Assembly (NCBI RefSeq): GCF_000002075.1
Contig: NW_004797359.1
Location: forward strand, 1,016,810 to 1,080,809
DNA length: 64,000 nt
Source: Aplysia californica
Taxonomy: Eukaryota > Mollusca > Gastropoda > Aplysiida > Aplysiidae
Direction of reading: 5' to 3'
The translations under genes and the position numbers were made by a program. Positions within the stretch are counted from its first letter, which is position 1. Every line of letters begins with the position of its first letter. Below are positions 37,072 through 48,373 of the stretch, piece by piece. The notes under the pieces are model-generated. The model ran no database searches, was not told the origin of the DNA, and saw only the letters and a list, made by a program, of their open reading frames with translations.

Positions 37072-37352
37072 CTAATAGGGTAGACCTGTAAAGGGATGTG
37101 ACAGTCTTGTGTGATGTCTTAACTTTTTTAAATAGGCAAAGGCTTTGGGACACACGGAACATTGATATGGTTTTGACTTCAGATGTTGAGCATTAATGTG
37201 ACCATCTAAATCTTGCTTGGAGGTACAGAACTTAGGGCACATTGGACACAAAAACCCTGACGGGATTGTTGGGTGACGAGGAAACTGAGTCCAATTAGAA
37301 ATAAGCTGACTTGACTTGAGATGAACCTTTTTTTAATTTCTGCCTGAAGTAT
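37072..37352 (-). CDS. Terminal zinc-finger exon T21, intact fingers but in-frame stop near its start
   Basis: The best acceptor (tattttcttcgcag at 37,353) gives the standard phase 1 start (G|AT), but the sixth codon in that frame is TAA (37,333-37,335). The same frame then continues open through two well-formed fingers, residues 35-56 (CPMC, helix SKQDLDGHINAQH) and 64-85 (CSVC, helix YLKKLRHHTRLSH, C2H2), to a stop at 37,072. Linker LKSKPYQ is seven residues. An internal acceptor (aacaatcccgtcag, exon from 37,256) is also phase 1 and would skip the stop, leaving two residues before finger 1. So it is either a recently disabled exon or one using a shorter start. An allele or assembly error is possible. 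Confidence 0.6.
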
Positions 37353-38085
37353 CTGCGAAGAAAATAGCTTAATTTAAGGCTACATATAAAAAATAATCGC
37401 AACCTAAAGCAAATTAAACTAAAAGACAGCTTTTAAAAAATAACCTGAGATTCAAAGGCACTTTAATAATCCAGTGCTATGATGTGACAAAAAGCTTTAA
37501 GTAGAAAGATGTTTCTGTACATCCAAGATATACAAACACATGCTCATTAATCGAAAAATAATCCCAAGGACCCAGTCACTTTCAACAAAACTTCTTTCAA
37601 TTTAAAATTACAACTCAAATTGACATCTACCGTTATGACTCATCGACTACTTTTACTAATTAGTAAAACTGTTGTGGGGGTGGGGGGTTGCAGCTAGGCT
37701 ATATTAGTATGCCACAACCCAAGCAATTTTCAACTCAACTACATACATTTTCTTCTCACCCCAACACAACAATGCAGTAAATGCCAATTTACTTCTAAAG
37801 AAAATGAGTTGCGTAATGCTATTGTGAAGACAGGGAAGCAGGCCTGAAGCTTCCGTAAACAAGCAGTCCATTATAGACAGTTTTATAAATAACTTTGGGC
37901 TGTTTATCTGGCTATGACCCCCATGGGACTGCCTACAATTCTTAATATCTTAACCACTAATTTCAACATTTTTTAAAAATTACACAAATGAAGGGAAAAA
38001 CACATGCGGTGGAACCGGGCGCTTGTCAAATTTTTTGAGCATATGAAATTAAAGGTATCGTTTTAACGCTTTAAAAAAATCCCCC

Positions 38086-38405
38086 ATCTGTCTTGAATAG
38101 AAGTCAAGATATCTACTGTTGAATGAAGTGGGAGTCACCTATTGTCAGATGTAAAATTAGAAAATGGCTGCCTAAATTTGGTGACTTCCAAAGCTTGAAA
38201 ACTGCAAATTTACAATCTTTGTGCCTTTGACCAACATTTTTCAATAAAATCCACACACACACAAATATCTTTTTAAATGGACATAAAAGGTGTTATGCCA
38301 AAAGGTTTTTTAAAAAGAGGAAAAATTGCATAACGCTCAGAAAAATGCTGGTTTCTTTGATTTCATTATTTTGACAAGCGCCTCATTTCACCATGATGCC
38401 ACACA
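38086..38405 (+). repeat. Solo arm of the fold-back repeat found at 46.9-47.8 kb
   Basis: Starting near TTGAATAGAAGTCAAGAT, the sequence parallels 46,912-47,290 with shared blocks such as TTTTTAAATGGACATAAAA and TTTCTTTGATTTCATTATTT, and the opposite-facing copy at 47,497-47,810. It lies between T22 and T21 and contains no open reading frame of note. Confidence 0.65.
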
Positions 38406-38429
38406 TAATGCAGCGCACACCACACTGCA

Positions 38430-38435
38430 TTTATT
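38430..38435 (-). terminator. Poly(A) hexamer overlapping the T22 stop codon
   Basis: The minus strand reads GAATAAATG at the end of T22: codon GAA, stop TAA, and the AATAAA signal share bases. If used, the T22 message would have an extremely short 3' UTR. Confidence 0.4.
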
Positions 38436-38702
38436 CAAAACAGCAAACTCGTTTATGAGCATTAAAGACACATTTGTGGGAAAATCTTTTTTCACATCTG
38501 TCACAGGAAAAGGGTTTTACATTTAAATGTATAGCATTCATATGACCATCCAAATCACGCCTACATCTAAATCGTTTGTTACAGAATTTGCAAACAAAAT
38601 TTCTGAGAGGATATATTCCAGCAGTGTAATCTCTAAAAACACCCGAAGTTTCATACAAAAAGCTGTCATTTGACCTTTGCCCATTGATGACCTTAACACC
38701 AC
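38431..38702 (-). CDS. Terminal zinc-finger exon T22 (C2H2-C2HC)
   Basis: Acceptor tatattcctgacag at 38,703, phase 1 (G|GT, Gly), 89 residues. Finger 1 at 37-58 (helix CRRDLDGHMNAIH), linker LNVKPFS, finger 2 at 66-86 (C2HC, helix HKCVFNAHKRVC), then two residues and stop. The stop codon lies inside an AATAAA hexamer, so coding end and poly(A) signal overlap. A solo arm of an intronic fold-back repeat begins about 30 bases further on (38,405-38,086). Confidence 0.85.
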
Positions 38703-38876
38703 CTGTCAGGAATATAAAAAAAAACAAAAAAACGCACCATTTAAAAAAGTTCTCGCCTTCAAAAGGAAAAGCTACAACACATTTAGCTTCTTCCAGGATA
38801 CACGTGCAGAGAACTTCACAATGACAAAAATATAGATGGAATGTCTAAACAAACAACCATACAAATGAAGAACTTT

Positions 38877-39133
38877 TCACTTGCTCCAGGGCATTGGCCT
38901 AGCAGGGCATGTCAATTGATGTCGCCTCCTTGTCCTTTTATATAGAAAATTTTTACCACAATAGTCACAAGAATAATTGACCTGAAGCAAATGCACTGCA
39001 TTTCTATGATCACTACAACTGGTCTTAGAAGTAAAGAATTTGCCGCAGAATTCACAAGTCCTGTCAGAAGTCCACATACTACCAGTCCACAGTCCGCTGA
39101 TGTCAGAGCATGAAGTATTTCCTGCCCAGTCAG
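38877..39133 (-). CDS. Terminal zinc-finger exon T23 (C2H2-C2HC)
   Basis: Acceptor cttgttgcttgcag at 39,134, phase 1 (G|CT, Ala), 84 residues. The leader contains DWAGNTSCSDISGLWTGS. Finger 1 at 26-47 has helix SKTSCSDHRNAVH; the usual Gly before the first His is Asp, making it one of the most divergent members. Linker LLQVNYS, finger 2 at 55-75 (C2HC, basic helix YKRTRRRHQLTC), short tail. T22 begins only about 175 bases past its stop. Confidence 0.84.
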
Positions 39134-39229
39134 CTGCAAGCAACAAGTTGCTATGATCAATACTTGTTCCATTAAAATTGTTTACAAAAACAAATTGTTT
39201 TCACCAGTTTTTCAAATTTTCATTTCCGA

Positions 39230-39235
39230 TTTATT
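39230..39235 (-). terminator. Canonical poly(A) signal downstream of T24
   Basis: AATAAA on the minus strand, 387 bases beyond the T24 stop and about 97 bases before exon T23 begins. It is placed suitably to end a T24 isoform before T23. Hexamer only; no cleavage evidence. Confidence 0.4.
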
Positions 39236-39621
39236 TCGCCATTTTAAAAATTATTCCACTTCTGACAAGATGAAAGAGATTACAGCAGCCTTAACATGTT
39301 TTCAGCTTTGAAATAACCTGCTCCAAGTTGTACATACCATTAGGTTGTCTCCCCCCCTCCATTAAACTATCGATTCCAATCCCTATTCCTTCGGGTATGG
39401 CTTTAAGATGCGGAAAGACAAACTGTAAACATAAATCCCTTTGTACATTGATGGTATGACATATAAAGGGAAATTTTTTAAGCATTACCTAAAAACTTTC
39501 AACAATCTTTTGACCCACCATGAAGACTCTCAAAGCGTGATAAACTCTGCTTTCCCTTGAAATCTTATTAAGCTGGGTACACACCTTAAATAAAAATATA
39601 GTGGGGTAGACAGCAAAAGAA

Positions 39622-39869
39622 TTAATTGGACATTTTCATCCTACAACAAATCAAATGTCTCTTTAAACTTTGTCTGTACCCAAATCCAGTTGAGCAGTAA
39701 GAGCAAATGTACGACTTGTACTGTAGATGTTGACTGTTCATATGGCCGATGCAATCCGACTTGTTGCGAAATTCTTTACCACAGTAAGTACAAGGGTGAC
39801 CAATGGTCACTGATGACATGGATCCATCTGATGCTTTAGTCACTTTGGCCAGGACTCTCTTATATAGGT
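39622..39869 (-). CDS. Terminal zinc-finger exon T24 (C2H2-C2HC)
   Basis: Acceptor catatttctcag at 39,870, phase 1 (G|AC, Asp), 81 residues. Finger 1 at 26-47 (C2H2, helix NKSDCIGHMNSQH), linker LQYKSYI, finger 2 at 55-75 (C2HC, ending HLICC), then a six-residue tail. It belongs to the inverse class. The pyrimidine tract is interrupted but the phase and the homologous start position agree with neighbours. An AATAAA (on the minus strand) lies at 39,230-39,235, upstream of the T23 acceptor, so this isoform may have its own polyadenylation site. Confidence 0.83.
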
Positions 39870-39989
39870 CTGAGAAATATGGGACGCAAGACAAGTACAA
39901 AGTTAATTCTTCAATTTTTTGCTCTTGGCGAGTGTGTATGAATAGATTTTTCCATTTCCCAGGCTCTAATATGTAATTCATACACAAGC

Positions 39990-40339
39990 TTAGTCATTTG
40001 ACGGATTCTCAAAGTGCACAGTAAGATTATTGGATGATAAAACATTGTGCGGGTTATTTTCACAAGTTCGCCTGTGTCGACACAAATTAGTAGAATATGC
40101 AAAAGATTTTTCACAAAATTCACACCGAAAAGGTTTGCGGTTCATGTGTGTGTTCAAGTGACCAATAAATTGATGCTTAACGCGAAAAATTTTGCCACAC
40201 CACTGACACGTGAACAATTTGTTGTTAACTCCATAAGAAAGGTCAGGAGATGTAGCACTGATCATGTCCACGATAGAAGAATTGTGTTCTTCTGAAGCCA
40301 TTGCCATAATTTTTTTCAAACTCTGTTCATCCAGTTCAA
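39990..40339 (-). CDS. Terminal zinc-finger exon T25 (C2H2-C2HC), first of the array
   Basis: Acceptor gtttattctgcag at 40,340, phase 1 (junction codon G|TT, Val), then 115 residues to a stop. An acidic leader (ELDEQSLKKIMAMASEEHN) precedes two fingers: finger 1 at residues 44-64, C-x2-C-x12-H-x3-H, with the GH-x-N signature of this class (FIGHLNTH); finger 2 at 72-92, C-x2-C-x12-H-x3-C. The linker MNRKPFR is seven residues. A 23-residue Asn-rich tail follows. This is the terminal exon closest to C2 (5.2 kb). The T24 acceptor lies only 120 bases past its stop, and no AATAAA is visible between. H-x3-H in finger 1 is shorter than in its neighbours (H-x4-H). Confidence 0.85.
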
Positions 40340-43300
40340 CTGCAGAATAAACACAAAAAGCATGCGTTACAGGCAAGAGCAGAACCTCACACCTGGCCTT
40401 GGGATGATTCGAATGGTAAAGAGTGCACACATGGTTCTGACTTCCTCTACAGAAAACCGAGTTCAACGGGAAAAAAATGCAACTTAAAAAAAGAAAGAAA
40501 AGCGCTCTTCACCAGAGCAACATTTTCCACAATACAAAACAAAAACATGATCCATACTCCTATCCTAAGCACTCCTCTGCACTGACCAGCAGCAACTCAA
40601 CTTTCAACACCACTTTGAAATGATGCATCCTTCAAAAAGTATGACATCGTGAACACTGATACTGGTGGACTATACCGCCAAAACAAAGAGTCGGAGCAAA
40701 CTTATGACATTGATAGAACCAAGACAAAACACACTGATAGTATCAGACCAAGAAAAAAAGGCATTGACCACTTATGTTGACAGTACAATCTTTTTTGTCA
40801 ACTGTCAATAAACAGAATGGCCTGATTTTATCTCGCAACCAGCTGAGAAAAGACGATCAGAATAAAACCTAAATTCCACATTAAGCAGGCAGTCAGCAGA
40901 ACAGTGAAAAAGGGGACCAAAGGAAAACATTTTTTCATTTACTGATAGAGTTTAACCTACTCCACTGCAACTTTGAACAAAAAATCAAGTGAAACTAACC
41001 CTTCATGGACCTCTTAAGAAATTTACCTTCAACCAGATGCATCTTTTCTACTCATTGACAGACGGATCTTCAACCAAAAATAATAAGAAAAAGAAATTGT
41101 TATTTTTTTCTTTAAATTAACAGTCTCTATTATACCTCCCCCCCCCCCCCCCCCCATATTTATGCAGATGAAAGATGACGGGCATCACCATCATGTATAA
41201 ACAAAGGATTTCTTTGAATAGAAGCTATACACTGTTTACTATTAATGAACTCAAAACCAACTGGTTATTGATTTCTTGCAAATGTAAAGAAAGACATAGA
41301 GTCCATTACAACCACGGGTTAATTGTAGAATACTTGAGATAATCAGATTCCTTACATATACTGAAAATGAAAACACAAACAAATAATTTTAAAAGACACA
41401 TCTTACAGAGAAAATGCATTAAATGAAACATCGTATCAGTCTCACTAAAAAAAAGCAACCACAGCACTTAACCTTTTACAGGAAAATACAACTTAATCTG
41501 TTACAAAGATCACCAACAATCATTTTTAAATATGTTGGACACATCTGCCCATACATCAGTAAAAGGTTTTTATTATGATCACAAGTGCACTTTCTGGATT
41601 AAAAATTCATAGAAGAGGAAAAGTCCCTCCCGTTCTTACAGATCAAAGTTCTATATCTAGTTCGCAATCAAGACATTCAAAATCAATTATAACGAAATCT
41701 GAAGAAGAGTATCAGTGATAAAGACCACAGTTTAAGAATAGACAAGGATTTCAAAGACCCGGAGTGCCTGGAATTTGTAACCAGGACTTCATATTATTCT
41801 ACAGATACAGTTCAAAACTAAGGCAATAAAAGTTGCACCAAAGGGAAAAATTATTCTTTTCGCAATTGCAAAGCAAGATCAGAACAAAGTACAGTACGTT
41901 TCGTTGAACCCTTACTTCCAAGTCTGAATTTGCAAGTCAAATGGTCTTGTCGCCAGTATTGGGAACAAAGTTGATTCAAGACAGTCTTTACTGTGTGCTG
42001 CTCACAACAACAATTTCCTTAAATACGTTTCATGAGGAGCGGTCTAAAAGTTTAGTGGTTTGTCTGCATAAGTTTTTAAAGCGAGGGGAATGTTTGGATG
42101 GGGTCAAGAGACTTCAATATTTTCAAAAGTACTTCAAAACTGTCGGAACCAAGTCTTTTAAAATTAAACAATTTGTTCAATTGACAAGAGCACGACAAGA
42201 ATCTCTCCCCATCATCCATTCCAAACTTGATTCCCAACCATTATCCCACACACTCCGCCATCCCTGCAAATCCCCACTGCCCAAAAAGTATCCCCAGCCA
42301 GGACATGCTTATTAAAATAAACATGAATACAGTAATAAACAGAAGTAGCCTTAAAAGTTCCCATGGTTGTGTAATAATTTCTCACCATTTATTTTCTCAA
42401 AAATTCATTATCACTTAAATCGTTTCTCTTGTCAACTTCAAATTGTTAAACTTCTGAGGCCAAAACCATATGTACAAAAATAAAGGTACACAAAATAAAT
42501 CTGAACAAAAGAATTGGGAACCATGTGAACTTCTGAGTTTACCACCTGCCAGCCCAGGCCCTCTCCAACAACAATATAGAATATTAAGAACCACATAAAA
42601 CTACTGCTGTTTGGCTTCTTTTATATTAATATAAATCAATGCTTTTCTTTTAAGATTACATATGACTTTTTAAAAAATAAAGAGATCAGGAAGGGCTCCA
42701 AATATACAAAATGAATATAAGCAGCCAAACAATCAGTAATTAATGTGATTGTACTTGTAAATGGAAAATTGCAAACCAACTGTTTTTATTTTGTCATTTC
42801 CGAATATTAAAAAGGTAGGATTAAATTTTCAACAAGTCTGAAACTTTCCATTTACAAATTAAAAGGCAACTTTTCCAACATTTTTGTACCAAAAGTGCTA
42901 AACCTCTGGAAAAGTATGCCATGAATAATGCACAAGTACATGACATAAAACAATGGGACTGGAAGTTATGATGCATTTTGGCTGAAGAACAAAGAAGCTG
43001 TCACTGGGTCCCATCTTGAGTCCCCAACCCCCTTGACAACTACCGACTGATGTATAGAAAATAAATAAACCAAAAGATTCTTTAAAATTTAGCATTACTG
43101 TTTAAAAAAGTAAACTTGATTCAAACCTAAAAAATATGGAACATCGATTACATTACACTGCCCCAAAACAAAACTCAAACGATGAACTTCTCACACAGTA
43201 ATATAACCAGATAATAAATGTGCCAGGGTGTCAAGTGTAAAAACTAAAGATCAAATAAAAAATAACTTGTTTGAATATTTAGTTATTTCACAAAATGTTT

Positions 43301-45527
43301 CCTTCACATAAAGAACTTTAAATTGTTAAGAAACAATTTTAACACAACATAAGGAATCAGATAAAGTTTCTTCACAAAATAATCCCATTAAAGTGTTGAA
43401 ATATGTTGATAATTTCCTGCAAGAGTTTGCAAAGATTTTACAGCTGCCCTCTTAATATGTGATTAAAGAAAACTCTCAAATTACCGCATAGTTTCAAGAA
43501 ACCTTGTAATTTGACGTTATTCTTTATCCCTACTATTGTATGATTTAAATGCATAATACACCGGCACAAAAACCCATCGGTTAGTCTTCTATATTCTCCA
43601 GCCAAAATTTTTATCTTCTCTCAAGCCATCACATGACTTACCTGATTGCCTCTCTGGAATGTGAATGGCTTGGAGAAATGTGAGAGCTATTAGCCCCCCG
43701 AAATATATCACTGACTAGCAATTTGAGTCACGACCATTTATCCATTGAAACTAACTAATTGAGGCCCAGTTTTTGCACAATAAAATGTACTAAAGAAACC
43801 ATAAAATCAACACAACTCTTACTTTTTCAAAGAGTAAGATAAAACAACTGAGGGCTTGCTTTCAAATTTACAAATAAATATTTTCAAAAAAGGGAAAAAA
43901 ATGAAAGATCACAGCGCAGATGGCAGCAGGTTTAAAATTAACAGGATTCCAAAATTGTATGGTATATGGGAGGGGAAAAAAACCTGCGAAGAAAAGTATA
44001 CTTCTTCAACATACCATTAATTTAACATGAAACAGAAACGGTTGTGCATTCCTAGGGCCCCAATCAGATAAAGCAATGATTTTTTTTTTTTAATCTCAGT
44101 CAATCAAAATGGGTGGCCATTTAAATGGCAAACGGAGAAGTACACTGCACCTTTAACACTGGTGACCGGACACGTGTGTGCATATCTTGGATTACAAAAT
44201 CAACCACACTTATGAATAGCTTTGTATGCTTGGCTGAATATGTACATGCCTAATATAACAAATGATATACCAACAGACCATGTCACCTCTTTAAAAAACT
44301 ACATATCAGTCTTCGGTGTCAGATTTCTTTAACAAGTCAAAACAAATTTGCCCAATCTTTTTACAAATGACAAATGGCTCAATATTAGGCCATTAATAAA
44401 CCTATGAAAACAAAAACCTGAAAAATGTAACTCATTTTGATTGACCATTGACGTGGCTCAATTTCATGTATTCAAAATTATAACTTATAAAAATGGTGTG
44501 CTTGAAAAATCCCCTTTCCTGACAAAATCTGCCCAACTTGCTTCGTTTCGGGAGGAAAAAAAAACTATCAAGAAAAAACAACTTATACCAATATAACAAC
44601 AAACTTCATCAGAGAAAATATTTTTCCATTTTCTAATTAACCCCCCCTCCCCCCAAAAAAGATTAACATCACAATGACAACTAGTCCTTACAAATACTGA
44701 TTCAAAACTTTGAAGATACAGAAAAGTTTCAAATGTACTTGAGTAGGTAATTGTTCAGAAATTACTGAATTAAACTGGGCAATTATCTTTACACACTTTT
44801 TCAAGTTGAACTCATACAAGTAGACATAGTATGCAATAATCAATTGATTAAGCACAATTTTGATTTAGATTCTTATTGATGTTTCTTATGTGGAAAATTT
44901 GCAAATCGCACATCAGCACAAACATTTTTGTATTTTGAATTATGCAAATTAAAAATCCTTTTGTTTCATAACAAATCGCATGAGAGAACTTGCTTCATCT
45001 TATTTGGCAACAAGACATTTATATATATAAAGCTAGTTAATTAAAAACACGTTAGTACTTTTTTTAGAGCCAACCCCCCCCCCCCCCCCCCCCAAAGAAA
45101 ACCCATTTAAAAACATACCAAAAAATTAGCACAAGACAAGATTTCTCCCTAAAGTGAAAACTAAAAACCAGAGATTTTCAAAGCACACCTTAAAAATATT
45201 GTAATGTTGAATGTAGTCATAATGCAAGCAGCATCTCATGTGACCTACACCTTAAAGAAGGTAAAATTCGAAGCTTTGGAACTCAATTCATTAGTTTACT
45301 TGATGTCTCTGAAATTATTCAATAATTAATCAGTCTTACAACCCTTCCCAGGTCCAAAACTTTTAACAGCAGTGGATACTTTCTTCACAATCATTATCTC
45401 TTTCCTGTATCCCCCACCCGAAAAGGTGAAACAAGGACCTTTACTTCCCATCTTAAAAAAACCAAAAACAATACAGACACTGCTTTCATTTGACAAATCC
45501 AAGAAACAAGAAAAAATAGGAACTCAC
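40340..45527. other. 5.2-kb intron between C2 and the terminal-exon array
   Basis: AT-rich with C-runs near 41,139, 44,641 and 45,077. No coding exon or recognisable repeat. As the common intron upstream of all 25 choices, it is where splice-choice control elements would be expected, but none can be identified by eye. Confidence 0.5.
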
Positions 45528-45755
45528 CTGAAGGATCACTTGTATTTTCCCCTGGTTCTAATTGCGTTGAACTTTGTCCTGATGCATACATGCCCGAATG
45601 TCTGTCACTAGATGAGCTAAAGTTTGACCTTTGAGAACCTGGTGTTGATGCCCCATAATTTCCATGACCAGCATACGCCCCTGATGGATATGAATGGCTT
45701 GACGGAAACATGGTTGGATACATTGATGAGTCTTCAACTTGATTTCTATCACGAC
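45528..45755 (-). CDS. Shared or cassette exon C2: Ser/Gly/Tyr-rich linker
   Basis: Acceptor gcatccacag at 45,756 and donor TTCAG|gtgagt at 45,528 frame a 228-base exon, exactly 76 codons with phase 1 at both ends. It can therefore be included or skipped without changing the frame of any terminal exon. The protein is low-complexity (for example SSHSYPSGAYAGHGNYGAS) with no folded domain, rich in Ser, Gly, Tyr and His, resembling a flexible linker between the constant domain and the zinc fingers. Reading through its donor would add about 44 hydrophobic residues before a stop. Whether it is constitutive cannot be told from sequence. Confidence 0.8.
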
Positions 45756-46557
45756 CTGTGGATGCAAAGGAAAATAAATTCCGTAAACAAATGACTAAAA
45801 CTTTAATACAATAACGAAAAATCACCAAGCTATGCATCAACATTTGTCAAAAATTCAAAACAGGTAACAATAAATCAGCTTAGCCGCACACTACTCACTA
45901 CGTAACCAACGGTAGATCATGAAGAGCATTGACAATACGTTAGTAGTCTGCTGCTCTATGAATTCCATCTAAAGAAGGAAAATGGACTAAACAAACAAGG
46001 AGACAGGATTGAAGCTGCTATTAAACTCTCACACAGAGTTCCCACAGGTTTTAGTCTTCTTTAATTCTACTCGTTAGTTTTTGTCAAAACAAATTGAGAA
46101 TAAAAAGTTTAAAAAGTCAATTTTTTACACGGTTGACACGTCCTTTAAGGTCCTTTAATTTGGCAATATTTGTCAAAATAAGGTATGGAAATTGTGGATA
46201 TTTCATTAACGCTGTTGCGTCAGACGAACTTGACAGTAAAACACTGCACAGAGTACGCCTACATAGCAAGGCAAGACCCGACAGATGTACAGAGCCGCTC
46301 TGGGACCAGCCTTTAAGGAGCTGAGCCTGAATTGCCAGCAGAGGAGCAGCCCGCCTACTGCTCAGTATATATAACTGCCTAATGAATGGGCTGCAGGCAG
46401 TAGGCAGGTTTGTGGAACCAAATTTGAAATATCTTATATGAGTCAAAACTGGCCCTTCCAGTAGACCCAACCTACAGTGCACTGTAAACAAAGTGAAAAA
46501 CCAGAAGACAAAATCAGCAATGAACCAAGAAACATGTAAACTGAGAACACAACGAAT

Positions 46558-46633
46558 ATCAGACTCATCACTGTACTTGGAAGTTCTAATGTGACATTAG
46601 AACTTCCAAGTACAGTGAAGTGATGAGTCTGAT
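46558..46633. repeat. Near-perfect intronic hairpin, about 35-base arms
   Basis: ATCAGACTCATCACT followed by GTACTTGGAAGTTCTAATGT pairs with its reverse complement around a single central G at 46,593, with one five-base bulge in the right arm. It lies in the C1-C2 intron. The near-zero loop argues against an ordinary microRNA precursor. Confidence 0.75.
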
Positions 46634-46894
46634 GTGGTTCACATTAAGCGCAAAGGGCGAATCCCTACTCTTTGGCTCTGGGGCAATGCCAAGGGAAGCA
46701 AACAGCTCTTATAAGCAAGTACTTTGAAGTTTAAGTAATTCTTTCCCTTTATAGTAGCACCTCGACACATTCCCATGAAGAACATATAAATGTGTCACAA
46801 CGCGGTGGAATCAGACACTCATCAATTTTTGTACATTTGGAGTAATTGTTATAATCTTAAAGCCTTTTCATTTGCTTTCCTTTTTGCTGAAAAA

Positions 46895-47810
46895 TATATC
46901 CAGTGACGTTGAATAGAAGTCAAAATATTTGCAATTGAAGGTCATGGTCCCTGATTTCAGAGGTAAAATGTAAAACCCCCTACCATTTTTTTTTTAAAAA
47001 GAAGGTAAAATTAGCCAGAAATGACAAAATGGGCCGTCAAAGTTTGTTATCTTCCATAGCCTGAGAGTCCTTGGAAACTGGAAATTTACATTTTATGAGC
47101 CTTTAGTCATTCATTGATTTTCAGTAAAATCCACAACGAAATGTGTTTTTAAATGGACATAAAATATGATAAAAGGTGTTGAGGCAAAAAAAAAAAATAT
47201 GTAAAAATTGCCATCGGCCAAAAAAAATGCAGATTTCTTTGATTTCATTATTTTGACGAGCACCTGATTTCACCTATCATTATTTTAAAAAACCCACATG
47301 ATAAGGACCTTTTTTATAACTAACACTCAGCTTCAACACACTTGAAGCTCAGGCCATTTGCTGGAATAATCTTATCCAAATGGTGGAAAGAAATACCATC
47401 CAGTCCCATGAGAAAAAAAAAATCAAGAACCCATCATCACAAGAGTACCACAGTAAGCTCTAACGAACAAGAGTGTGTATACGGTGGGGTAGAAATCACA
47501 AACTACGCAAAATATAAATGTGAGGCATGGTGAAATCAAGTGCTCGTCAAAACGATAAAATCAAAGAAACTTATATTTTTCTGACAGCTTGGCAATTTGT
47601 ATCAATTCTTTTTTGGCTCAACATAACAAAACATGTCGATTTGATTGAAAAACGAAGAAAGGACGTAGATCTGATTTTTTAAAGTTTTGCGGAACTCACA
47701 AGTCACCAAAATTTGGTGGCCATTTTCTCGCTTATCTTATCACTGAAACCAGACTACCCCCACCACCACCATGGCAAAGATCTTGACTTCTATTCAAGAT
47801 GGATAGGTAC
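46895..47810. mobile_element. Fold-back element with long inverted arms
   Basis: Left arm about 46,895-47,290 and right arm about 47,497-47,810 are imperfect reverse complements: TTGAATAGAAGTCAA near the outer end and GACGAGCAC-TGATTTCACC at the inner end occur in both. There is no coding content. A single arm occurs at 38,086-38,405. Located in the C1-C2 intron, so transcribed copies could form long double-stranded RNA. Confidence 0.65.
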
Positions 47811-47936
47811 TTTTTTCATTAAAAGAAAGGCAAATGAATATAAGCATTTAGATGATACCAATAACCTCACATGCCCAAAAACTGACGATCGTCTGAATCC
47901 ATCACAACATGAAACAAATGTAGTCAACTATAATTA

Positions 47937-48234
47937 GTGAGAGTTTCAAGAAACTTGCAACACAATAAGGTCATATAAGTGCCGAAGATTAGAGGTGTTA
48001 CAAGAGAGTATAACAAACTAAACACAAAAAAGGAGAGATAAGGACGATAAATGTTTGATAGGAAAGGAGCAAACCACACAGGACCACCCGCCGACTACAA
48101 TTACTATTCACAATACAACAAATAGGCCACGTCAGTGTGTTAAAGATTAGAGGTATTACTAAAAAGGAGGAGAGATATAAGGACAAAGATGTTCAAACCA
48201 CACCAGCAGAGTATCTACCAACCACCCACCCACA
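47937..48234 (-). repeat. Two adjacent diverged hairpin-tailed SINE-like copies
   Basis: 47,937-48,095 keeps one hairpin arm (AAGTGCCG) while the other has decayed; 48,126-48,234 is shorter and more diverged. Both lie just downstream of the C1 donor in the C1-C2 intron. Confidence 0.65.
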
Positions 48235-48373
48235 AGGACCACATCTACCATGGTCTTTGAGTTTCAGAGAAGAAATAATTATTATAAAGACAAAAGATAC
48301 AAAGAGAGGCAACCTTCCTGACACAAAACATGTAGACATAAAAACAATTTATAAAAGAATCATTGTTCCTTAC

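Noticed and set aside
41941-42315. 124-residue plus-strand open frame in the C2-T25 intron
   Set aside because: No recognisable domain, no splice or promoter support; consistent with chance in intronic DNA.
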